7,116 nucleotides of DNA from an uncultured Moraxella sp. (lineage in GTDB: Bacteria; Pseudomonadota; Gammaproteobacteria; Pseudomonadales; Moraxellaceae): contig CAKMOY010000078.1 in NCBI GenBank assembly GCA_927911235.1, positions 1 through 7,116 of the forward strand, given 5' to 3'. The number at the start of each line of letters is the position of its first letter. Within the stretch, counting starts at the first letter, position 1. The translations under genes and the position numbers were made by a program. The notes below the pieces were generated by a model. The model worked only from the letters and a program-made list of their open reading frames with translations, was not told where the DNA came from and made no database searches. Below, piece by piece: positions 1-5,713 of the stretch.

Positions 1-25
1 TGTTCTTTGCGCCCTTTTAAATAAA

Positions 26-122
26 AACCTGTATTTTACCAACATTACGCATTAAAATTTTATCAATACTTGATGAATATTTTGTTTGCTTTTTACATCA
101 AAAAATGTTATGAATACAGGTT
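26..122. repeat. Imperfect inverted-repeat element of about 97 bp
   Basis: The ends form a perfect 10-bp inverted repeat: AACCTGTATT at 26-35 and AATACAGGTT at 113-122. A second nested pair follows inside it, AACATT at 41-46 and AATGTT at 104-109, offset by two bases. A short palindrome, ATCAA-TAC-TTGAT, lies at 62-74. No coding potential is evident. It could be a small non-autonomous mobile element, a leader or terminator structure for a gene left of the window, or chance pairing in AT-rich DNA. No clear target-site duplication flanks it. Confidence 0.3.
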
Positions 123-138
123 CTAATCCCTTAAAAAC

Positions 139-172
139 AAAAAAACCAACTTAAAACTAAGTTGGTTTTTTT
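139..172 (-). terminator. Rho-independent terminator of rpsT (works on both strands by structure)
   Basis: A perfect 14-bp stem pairs 139-152 (AAAAAAACCAACTT) with 159-172 (AAGTTGGTTTTTTT) around a 6-base loop. On the minus strand it begins 15 bases beyond the rpsT stop codon and ends in a T run, as expected for an intrinsic terminator. The A/T symmetry means it could also stop transcription arriving on the plus strand. Confidence 0.85.
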
Positions 173-186
173 GGTAAAAGGCAAAA

Positions 187-453
187 TTAAGCTTTAAGTG
201 CTTTGATTGCTTTGTTAAGACGGCTTTTATGGCGTGCCGCTTTGTTTTTGTGGATAACGCCTTTGTCAGCGATACGGTCAATGACTGGTACTGCTTGTTT
301 GTATGCTTCAGTAGCCAATTCATAATCTTTTGCTTCAATAGCTTTTACCACACGTTTTAGGTAAGTACGAACCATTGAACGTTGTGATGCTTTTAATTGA
401 CGACGTTTCACGTTTTGACGTGCACGTTTACGAGCTTGTGCAGAGTTTGCCAT
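187..453 (-). CDS. rpsT: 30S ribosomal protein S20
   Basis: S20 is a primary binding protein of the 16S rRNA in the small ribosomal subunit. The product is 88 residues, close to the roughly 87 usual for the family. It opens with the characteristic [13 protein letters not shown] and is lysine/arginine-rich throughout, with an alpha-helical, alanine-rich C-terminus ([20 protein letters not shown]). The start is fixed at 451-453 because an AAGGAT ribosome binding site sits just upstream and MANSAQ is the family N-terminus. An in-frame ATG 12 codons further upstream (487-489) lacks such support. The gene appears to be monocistronic: it has its own promoter about 130 bases upstream and a strong terminator just after the stop. 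Nothing in the coding sequence looks damaged. Confidence 0.97.
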   Translation of the reverse strand: MANSAQARKRARQNVKRRQLKASQRSMVRTYLKRVVKAIEAKDYELATEAYKQAVPVIDRIADKGVIHKNKAARHKSRLNKAIKALKA

Positions 454-582
454 AGCAAAAATCCTTAATTTAAAATGGTGAATTGACAAAAAGGGTCAGC
501 CGTACCGTTTTGCCAAAGTTATTTATATAAAGGCTTGTATCACGAGACACGAAAAACGAGAACAAGCTGATTAAAGCTCAGT

Positions 583-611
583 ATTTTACCAAAGTTTATC
601 CAAAATAACAA
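583..611 (-). promoter_or_regulatory. Sigma70-type promoter of rpsT
   Basis: On the minus strand TTGTTA (606-611) and TAAAAT (583-588) are separated by exactly 17 bases, a good -35/-10 pair. Transcription would start near 576, giving a leader of roughly 120 bases before the rpsT start. I see no convincing riboswitch or second gene in the leader (454-576). The stretch 612-690 beyond the promoter holds no supported gene. Confidence 0.5.
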
Positions 612-693
612 TAGTATATTTGATTTTGGTTTTTTAAGATTTATCTTGGCTTGGGTGAGCTTACTGCTGATTAGGCTGAATGAATAAAATTGA

Positions 694-852
694 ATCTTGT
701 GGGATAAAAATATTAAGCTGATGTATTTACCACCTTACTCGCCTGAACTCAATCCAATTGAACAGTTGTGGGCGGTAATTAAGCAAAAAGTTCTTTTAAC
801 TCTAAGCAACTTTAACTCACTTAAGGATTGTATTGAAAGTTACTTGGTATAA
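694..852 (+). pseudogene. 3' remnant of an IS630-family transposase gene
   Basis: This frame encodes the C-terminal end of an IS630/Tc1-type DDE transposase. It contains the hallmark LPPYSPELNPIEQLW, in which the final glutamate is the third catalytic acid, then VIKQKV and an ordinary stop at 850-852. The upstream part with the two catalytic aspartates and the DNA-binding domain is absent. A stop at 691-693 closes this frame on the left. Just upstream, another frame reads KIESCGIKIL (686-715), which resembles the residues that normally precede LPPYSP, so a frameshift near 710-720 is likely. The element cannot move by itself. Its right end touches a lipoprotein gene fragment on the other strand, suggesting that it inserted there and later lost its left part. 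Confidence 0.85.
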
Positions 853-978
853 TTAAGTTTTGACTATACTTGCACTTGATGAATCTCCACCGCCACCACC
901 GCACGCAGTCAATGCCAAAGTGGATAGCACCGCCAAAGTCAGGCTATTTAAACGTTTGTTAAAAATTTTGCTAAACAT
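853..978 (-). pseudogene. N-terminal fragment of a lipoprotein gene, cut off by an IS630 remnant
   Basis: Forty-one codons are open from an ATG at 976-978. The product begins MFSKIFNKRLNSLTLAVL, a classic lipoprotein signal peptide: basic N-terminus, hydrophobic core, then the lipobox LTAC with the cysteine at residue 26. After it come five glycines and DSSSAS, the flexible linker typical just after the lipidated cysteine. The frame stops at 853-855, immediately beside the transposase stop codon, so the last few residues probably come from the IS end. An AAAAAAGGAC ribosome binding site precedes the ATG, and a good promoter lies at 1011-1039. The mature domain is missing and was not found elsewhere in the window, so the original function cannot be told. 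The fragment might still be made as a short lipopeptide. Confidence 0.75.
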
Positions 979-1010
979 TGTCAAATTGTCCTTTTTTAAA
1001 GAATTGCTTT

Positions 1011-1039
1011 ATCATAACAAAACTTTTTAACTTTAACAA
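1011..1039 (-). promoter_or_regulatory. Sigma70-type promoter of the truncated lipoprotein gene
   Basis: On the minus strand TTGTTA (1034-1039) and TATGAT (1011-1016) are spaced by 17 bases, with the predicted transcript starting about 25 bases before the lipoprotein ATG. It sits just beyond the prmC stop codon, so the lipoprotein gene was probably a separate unit and not part of the ampG-prmC operon. Confidence 0.5.
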
Positions 1040-1059
1040 AATAAATTTCTTAAAAATTG

Positions 1060-1895
1060 TTAAAAATTACCATCAAAAATGCCACAAGTTACCCTATCAT
1101 TATCACCATAATCTTTGATTGTTTGAATTTGGTTAAAATGATGATTGCTAACAATGGATTGCACTTGTTTGGCTTGGTCGTAGCCATGCTCTATGGCAAG
1201 CAAACCTTGTGGATTAAGATGGTTTTTGGTATGGCTGACAATATGCTCAATATCGGCTAATCCATGATTTTTGCAACTAAAGCAGTGATGGGTTCATAGG
1301 TCAAATTGGTTAAATGTTGGTCTTTTGGGTCAATATAGGGCGGATTGGATACGATGATATCAAATTTTTGTTGATTTTTTAAATGTTGCAGTGGTTCAAA
1401 CCAACTGCCACACAAAAAATTGACATTCACGCCTGCCCTTTTGGCATTTTGTTCGGCGATTTTTAAGGCATTTTCAGAAAAATCAATGGCGATAACGTGA
1501 GCGTTTGGGTTTTCAAAGGCTAAACTTATGGCAATACAGCCTGTGCCTGTGCCTAAATCAAGAATGGATAAATATTCTTTTTTGCTTAGGCTATTTTTAA
1601 TAAAATTAAGTACGGTTTCTATCAAAATTTCGGTATCAGGTCTAGGGATTAATGTATGTTCATTTACCAAAAAATCATGTTTCCAAAAGGCTTGTACCCC
1701 CAAAATATACGCCAACGGTTTGCCATTTTGTAGTTCTTTGACCGCATTTTGATAACGTTGTAACTCATTATCATTCAAACTATAATCGTCATGACTGATT
1801 AAAAAACTGCGATTTTTTTGTAAAATTGCCAATAATAACTGTTGATTAATATGTTTTTCAATCGGACTATTTTTTAATAAATCTTTGATTATCAT
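1060..1895 (-). CDS. prmC: Peptide chain release factor N5-glutamine methyltransferase PrmC (HemK), with one frameshift
   Basis: PrmC transfers a methyl group from S-adenosylmethionine to the glutamine of the GGQ motif in release factors RF1 and RF2, in the cytoplasm. Visible motifs are IPRPDTE (residues 83-89), the SAM-binding DLGTGTG (113-119) and the catalytic NPPY (184-187). As read, the frame ends after 212 residues at a TAG at 1257-1259. Adding one base to the T run at 1268-1272 (A5 in the coding strand, A6 expected) restores NHGLADIEHIV and a normal tail ending DYGDNDRVTCGIFDGNF, with a stop at 1060-1062. The restored protein is 278 residues, matching E. coli PrmC (277). The start is 2 bp after the ampG stop, so translation is probably coupled. 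The lesion removes only the C-terminal quarter. It may be a sequencing error, because loss of PrmC is severe in bacteria where it has been tested. Confidence 0.92.
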
Positions 1896-1897
1896 AG

Positions 1898-3445
1898 CTA
1901 TTTTTCATCTTTATTTTCTAACATCACTTTTTTATCGACCAAATACACAAGGTATAAAATCGGCAAACCAATCAAAGTGGTAAAAGTGAAAAACCACGCA
2001 TAACCCAAATTATCAACAATTGTACCCGAATAACCGCCCAATACCTTGGGAATTAAAGTCATCAACGAGCTAAAAATCGCATACTGAACAGCGGTAAACC
2101 GAATATTTGTCAATGCCGACAAAAATGCAATAAACACCGCCCCTGCCAAGCCAGATGCAAGATTATCAATCGCTACTGCCGTATACATCAGCGGTATATC
2201 ATACCCACGCATGGCAAGCACGACAAACATCAAATTGGTCAAACAGGCAAGCACACCACCAATCATCATCGCTTGCATAATGCGAAAACGCTGTGCCACA
2301 ATGCCACCGACAAATCCGCCGACAATCACCATCAACACGCCAAAGGTTTTCACTGCTGTGGCGATGTCGCTTTTGCTAAAGCCCATGTCTTCATAAAACA
2401 CATTGGAAATCACGCCTGCCACAATGTCCGAAATGCGGTACAAACCAATTAACAGCAACAGTAAAAACGCCTTTTTGCCATAACGTTTAAAAAAGTCCAA
2501 AATTGGCTCAACCCAAGTAACAAAGGCGACTTCTTTTTTGACTAAACCCATTTTAACAAGGCTAAAGCCCACCGCCACCGCCACGCCAAGCGAGCCGATT
2601 AAATGAATGGTTTCAAGCAAAAAGCCTAACAATACGTTTTTGGTTTCGAGTAAAATTTGACCTAAACCCATAAAAGTTAAAACAAAACCAATCACAGATA
2701 ACGCAAATACAGCAACCAAACGCATATAATCGGAGCTTTGTTGCACGATTTTTGGGCGATTATTGACAGGTTCTTTAATCAATAAAGTTGTCGCAACGCC
2801 AATACCCATCACCCCTGCCATGATAAAATAGGTATTTCGCCACGCATCGTACAGATACGCCCCTTTCACCGAGCCAAAATATTCTGCCAAAAACAATGCC
2901 CCTGCCCCAGCTACAATCATGCCTATGCGATACCCTGCGTTATAATTCGCTGACAAAATCGTCTGCATAGACGTATCGGCAAGTTCAATGCGATACGCAT
3001 CAATCACGATATCTTGAGTTGCTGATGAAAAACCAAGCAACACCGCTCCCATCGCCATCAACCCAAGCGACTGATTAACAGGATTGATGCTTGCCATGAT
3101 ACAAATCGCAAGAATAATCAAACATTGTGCAGTCAAAAGCCATGCCCTACGTTTGCCGAGTTTTTTGGTTAAAACAGGCACAGGAATCACATCAATCAAG
3201 GGTGCCCAAATAAATTTAAACGAATAACCCAATGCCGCCCAACTAAACATAGTTACGGTGCTACGCTCAATCCCTGCTTCACGTAGCCACAATGACAGAC
3301 TTGAAAAAATCAGCAAAATCGGAATCCCTGCCGAAAATCCCAAAAACAACATGATTAACGCTCGTTTATCTTTGTAGGCAGAAAGTGCTTGCCCCCAAGA
3401 TTTTTTGGGCTGTAGATTGGCATTTTTTTGGGTGGATACAGTCAT
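1898..3445 (-). CDS. ampG: AmpG-family muropeptide permease (MFS transporter)
   Basis: AmpG-family permeases import anhydro-muropeptides across the inner membrane for peptidoglycan recycling. In species with AmpR/AmpC they also feed beta-lactamase induction. The 515-residue product has a short polar N-terminus, then many hydrophobic segments (first near residues 29-52) consistent with 12 to 14 membrane helices. Family signatures are FKFIWAPLID (77-86) followed by the basic KKLGKRRAWLL (94-104), and SSATQDIVIDAYR (140-152). The start is ambiguous. ATG at 3443-3445 has a weak AAAGA site 9 bases upstream. ATG at 3488-3490 adds 15 residues but directly abuts a possible -10 box and has no ribosome binding site. 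A TTG at 3500-3502 is less likely. prmC follows after 2 bp, so the two form an operon. Family assignment is firm, but the exact substrate is inferred. Confidence 0.9.
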   Translation of the reverse strand: MTVSTQKNANLQPKKSWGQALSAYKDKRALIMLFLGFSAGIPILLIFSSLSLWLREAGIERSTVTMFSWAALGYSFKFIWAPLIDVIPVPVLTKKLGKRRAWLLTAQCLIILAICIMASINPVNQSLGLMAMGAVLLGFSSATQDIVIDAYRIELADTSMQTILSANYNAGYRIGMIVAGAGALFLAEYFGSVKGAYLYDAWRNTYFIMAGVMGIGVATTLLIKEPVNNRPKIVQQSSDYMRLVAVFALSVIGFVLTFMGLGQILLETKNVLLGFLLETIHLIGSLGVAVAVGFSLVKMGLVKKEVAFVTWVEPILDFFKRYGKKAFLLLLLIGLYRISDIVAGVISNVFYEDMGFSKSDIATAVKTFGVLMVIVGGFVGGIVAQRFRIMQAMMIGGVLACLTNLMFVVLAMRGYDIPLMYTAVAIDNLASGLAGAVFIAFLSALTNIRFTAVQYAIFSSLMTLIPKVLGGYSGTIVDNLGYAWFFTFTTLIGLPILYLVYLVDKKVMLENKDEK

Positions 3446-3490
3446 ACAACAAGGTCTTTTTTTGGTTAAATTTTTGCTAAAAATTGTCAT

Positions 3491-3496
3491 AGTATA
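3491..3496 (-). promoter_or_regulatory. Possible -10 box for the ampG-prmC operon
   Basis: TATACT on the minus strand matches the sigma70 -10 consensus at five of six bases. No good -35 lies at 16-18 bases; the nearest, TTGATA (3519-3524), is 22 bases away. If this box is used, the transcript would start inside the upstream candidate coding region, which favours the ATG at 3443-3445 as the ampG start. Confidence 0.3.
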
Positions 3497-3588
3497 ACGC
3501 AATTTTTTTCACAAACCTATCAAAATTTGGCTATTCGTATGGAAATGTATTTTTTATTCTAAATTGTATCAATTTTTTGTCAAATTTG

Positions 3589-3597
3589 TGCTATACT
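3589..3597 (+). promoter_or_regulatory. Extended -10 promoter of the hicB-like/cysB pair
   Basis: TGCTATACT is an extended -10 element (TG-N-TATACT), which can work without a strong -35. The best upstream hexamer, TTGTAT (3564-3569), is too far away at 22 bases. The 5' leader to the ATG at 3654 would be about 50 bases. Confidence 0.45.
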
Positions 3598-3653
3598 GAA
3601 TAACGTTTTTTCACCTATTTTTTTCACCAAAATCTTACCAAGGCTGGTATTTT

Positions 3654-4040
3654 ATGCAGTATCCTGTTGCAATTTTTCATAAAGGCGATGATTTTTATGT
3701 AAACGTGCCTGACATTCCTGATTTAGCCATTACAGGGCAAAACATGGCGGAAGTCATCGCCAACACTCGTATAAATGTGATTGTTCATTTGCACCAACTG
3801 ATTGAAAATGATAAAAAAATTCCACAGCCCCACCCCATTAACACCTATTTATCAAATCCTGACTATGCAGGCTGTACTTGGGCGATTGTCAGCGTTGAGC
3901 TGGCTCGGATTATGGGCGAGAGTGTGGATTTTGAATTGCAGTTGCCTGTTAAACTATTTAAACAACTTAGCCAAAAATTTCCTGATGAACCGATGGAAAA
4001 AATTGTTCTCAATGCGTTAAAACAATATTTAAATCCATGA
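3654..4040 (+). CDS. HicB-family protein without an adjacent HicA (orphan antitoxin-like)
   Basis: The 128-residue product starts with a HicB-like fold: YPVAIFHKGDDFYVNVPDIPDL (residues 3-24) resembles the beta-strand core of HicB antitoxins, followed by the helix AEVIANTRINVIVHLHQLIE (32-51). The C-terminus, VDFELQLPVKLFKQLSQKF (91-109) plus a final helix, resembles a ribbon-helix-helix DNA-binding unit, as in HicB proteins that repress their own operon. HicA toxins are small, about 60 residues, and normally sit next to hicB. No such frame is present on either side. The ATG at 3654 has an AAGG site 10 bases upstream. The gene lies 30 bp before the cysB-type gene, so the two are probably co-transcribed. 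The usual glycine-cysteine after the PD motif (PDLPGC) is replaced by PDLAI, so this is a divergent member. Its role, perhaps as a stand-alone regulator, is unknown. Confidence 0.72.
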   Translation: MQYPVAIFHKGDDFYVNVPDIPDLAITGQNMAEVIANTRINVIVHLHQLIENDKKIPQPHPINTYLSNPDYAGCTWAIVSVELARIMGESVDFELQLPVKLFKQLSQKFPDEPMEKIVLNALKQYLNP

Positions 4041-4070
4041 TTTTATTGTTATTTTTAAAAAGGAAAACTT

Positions 4071-5000
4071 ATGGCTGTCAATATTGTCATTAATCAGCGA
4101 CATTTACAAATTCAATTAAAACAATTAGAAACCGTTTGGCAAACCGTTATCAACAACTACAACCTAAGCCAAGCTGCCAAAGTGCTACACACCAGTCAAT
4201 CAAGCCTAAGCAAACACATTTCCGCCCTAGAAAGCCAACTGAGAGCCGAAGTATTTGTACGTCAAGGCAAGCGTTTGACAGGTTTGACCCAAATTGGCGA
4301 AGAGCTGTTGCCACATATTGAGCGGATTTTTGTGGAAATTCGCACGATTGAAAACATTACCCTTGATTTTCAAAACCCTGCCAAAGGCGAGCTATCCATC
4401 GCCACCACACACACACAAGCCCGCTATGTGTTGCCTTGGGTTGTGAAAAAGTTTAAAGAGCGTTATCCGAATGTGCATTTGATTTTGAACCAAGCCGACC
4501 CAAAGTCCATCGCTGATATGGTCGCACAAGGGCAGGCGGATATTGGTATTGCCACCGAGTCGCTTTTGACAAAGGATAATTTGCACTGTATCCGTTATTA
4601 TGATTGGTATCATCATATCATCGTGCCAATGGGACACGAATTGACAAAATTTGAACGGATTGATGATATTCATGTGTTAAAAGATTATCCCATTATCACT
4701 TATCACGGTGGTTTTACAGGACGTGGGGCGATTGACAAGATGTTTCATCAAGCAGGCATTGAACCAAATATCGTGCTGACTGCCCTTGACGCTGATGTGA
4801 TTAGCACTTATGTGGGGCTAGAGATGGGTGTGGGGACGATTGCTGAGATGGCATTTGAAGGCGAGCATTATCGCAATTTAACCAAAATTCCCACCACGGT
4901 TTTTGGCAAACATATTACTTGGATTGCAACACGAGCGGACAGCGATATCCGACATTTTGGCAAGGCGTTTATTGATATTTGCCAACAACAGTTTGGTTAA
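4071..5000 (+). CDS. cysB: CysB-type LysR-family transcriptional regulator
   Basis: CysB controls sulfate/thiosulfate uptake and cysteine synthesis, with N-acetylserine as inducer in enteric bacteria. The 309-residue product has an N-terminal winged helix-turn-helix (about residues 17-76) with recognition region SQAAKVLHTSQSSLSKHISA (33-52). An effector domain follows. Features specific to CysB and its close relatives are ATTHTQARYVLPWV (111-124), IATES (160-164), GGFTGRG (213-219) and the DADVISTYVGLEMGVG stretch near residues 239-254. In E. coli CysB the equivalent TTHTQ and FTG residues line the ligand pocket. Length is slightly below the 324 of E. coli CysB because the C-terminal tail is shorter. 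AAAAAGGAAAA just upstream of the ATG is a strong ribosome binding site, and a terminator follows at 5011-5046. Cbl- or related CysB-like paralogues cannot be excluded, since no sulfur genes are in the window. Confidence 0.88.
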   Translation: MAVNIVINQRHLQIQLKQLETVWQTVINNYNLSQAAKVLHTSQSSLSKHISALESQLRAEVFVRQGKRLTGLTQIGEELLPHIERIFVEIRTIENITLDFQNPAKGELSIATTHTQARYVLPWVVKKFKERYPNVHLILNQADPKSIADMVAQGQADIGIATESLLTKDNLHCIRYYDWYHHIIVPMGHELTKFERIDDIHVLKDYPIITYHGGFTGRGAIDKMFHQAGIEPNIVLTALDADVISTYVGLEMGVGTIAEMAFEGEHYRNLTKIPTTVFGKHITWIATRADSDIRHFGKAFIDICQQQFG

Positions 5001-5010
5001 TATAACAAAT

Positions 5011-5046
5011 AAAAGGGGGGGATTATACAAAATCCACCCTTTTTTT
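5011..5046 (+). terminator. Intrinsic terminator after the cysB-type gene
   Basis: The left arm at 5011-5024 (AAAA, seven G, ATT) pairs with the right arm at 5031-5044 (AATCC, A, CCC, TTTT) around the loop ATACAA, with one mismatch and one bulged G, then a T run on the plus strand. It lies 10 bases past the cysB stop and between two convergent genes. It could weakly serve the minus-strand gene as well. Confidence 0.75.
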
Positions 5047-5066
5047 ATTATTACAAAATGATTTAA

Positions 5067-5546
5067 TCACCCACGAGCCACACCAATATTACCATGAGCT
5101 ACCGCAATGTTCGGCTGTTTTGGCTGTGCTTGGACAACGCCATACGCCCGCTCAATCATCGCTCGAAGCACCGTCAAACTTCCCGAGTGATAAATGTAAT
5201 TGGTAGTAATGTCAATATACGCACTGACGTAGTCCACCTTGTCAGCACTAAAGTTTACTACGCCTGTTAGTTGCTGGCTGACACGCTCTTGGGTAATGCC
5301 TTTTTCATTCAAAAATTGGGTGATGGTTTGTTTGGAATTTTCAAAAATTTCAATAAAATTTTGCCAAATGTTTTGCATGGACAAATTACCATTGCCAAAA
5401 AGTTGATTGCCAAGTAAGGGCTGAATATTGGCAAAGTTGGCTTGATTGGTAATGTTGTTTTTCCCTTTGCTTAGGCTCTCACTAATGCGTTGCACAAAAT
5501 TTGGACCCAGTGGCAACAACCCATCAATGGCAATCAAAGTCGCCAT
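5067..5546 (-). CDS. Hypothetical protein of 159 residues, start uncertain
   Basis: I do not recognise this protein. It is rich in asparagine and glutamine, with a hydrophobic but not signal-like beginning (MATLIAIDGLLPLGPNF). It has a helical middle (WQNFIEIFENSKQTITQFL, about residues 61-79) and then KVDYVSAYIDITTNYIYHSGSLTVLRAMIERAYGV. No transmembrane helix or known motif is clear. Its length, low repetitiveness and clean frame support real coding. The ATG at 5544-5546 has no ribosome binding site close by. A good AGGA (5571-5574) sits 7 bases before another ATG at 5561-5563, which is in a different frame and encodes only MLNAVPWRL. One missing base between the two ATGs would join them as MLNAVPMATLIA. 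The gene converges on the cysB-type gene and diverges from the WG-repeat gene. Confidence 0.6.
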   Translation of the reverse strand: MATLIAIDGLLPLGPNFVQRISESLSKGKNNITNQANFANIQPLLGNQLFGNGNLSMQNIWQNFIEIFENSKQTITQFLNEKGITQERVSQQLTGVVNFSADKVDYVSAYIDITTNYIYHSGSLTVLRAMIERAYGVVQAQPKQPNIAVAHGNIGVARG

Positions 5547-5570
5547 GGGACTGCGTTTAGCATGGGATTT

Positions 5571-5574
5571 TCCT
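5571..5574 (-). promoter_or_regulatory. Ribosome binding site that conflicts with the annotated start of the 5067-5546 gene
   Basis: AGGA on the minus strand is ideally placed, 7 bases before the ATG at 5561-5563, but 24 bases before the in-frame ATG at 5544-5546. It implies either a frameshift within 5547-5563 or a 9-codon upstream reading frame (5534-5563) overlapping the gene start. Confidence 0.45.
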
Positions 5575-5650
5575 ATTAAAAAAGTTAAAAATTGCTTTAC
5601 TATAAAAGAGTGGGCGGTGGATTACTATTGTAAAATTGTTAATCGTCCGT

Positions 5651-5678
5651 TTGCAATCTTCTATTATTCATATACAAT
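5651..5678 (+). promoter_or_regulatory. Candidate promoter of the WG-repeat gene
   Basis: TTGCAA (5651-5656) and TACAAT (5673-5678) are separated by 16 bases. The predicted transcript starts about 30 bases before the ATG at 5714, and an AAGGA ribosome binding site lies at 5703-5707 with 6-base spacing. Confidence 0.45.
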
Positions 5679-5713
5679 AATTGGTATATTTTAACATTTA
5701 ATAAGGATTATCC

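Noticed and set aside
530..566. Regulatory hairpin in the rpsT leader (CTTGT...ACAAG, repeated TCGTG)
   Set aside because: Only 5-bp arms around a long loop; expected by chance in AT-rich DNA.
979..1059. Terminator after prmC
   Set aside because: The sequence has only weak AT pairing (AACAA...TTGTT) with no GC stem or proper T run, and it overlaps the lipoprotein promoter.
1057..1260. Open plus-strand frame of 67 codons opposite the prmC tail
   Set aside because: Its antisense strand encodes the conserved C-terminal end of PrmC once the one-base deletion is allowed for. It has no ribosome binding site of its own.
3654..4040. A complete HicAB toxin-antitoxin system
   Set aside because: Only the HicB-like part is present. 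The flanking 150 bp upstream and 30 bp downstream cannot encode a HicA toxin.
5446..5694. Open plus-strand frame of 82 codons overlapping the start of the 5067-5546 gene
   Set aside because: It lies mostly antisense to a better-supported gene, then runs through the AT-rich divergent promoter region. No ribosome binding site or recognisable domain.
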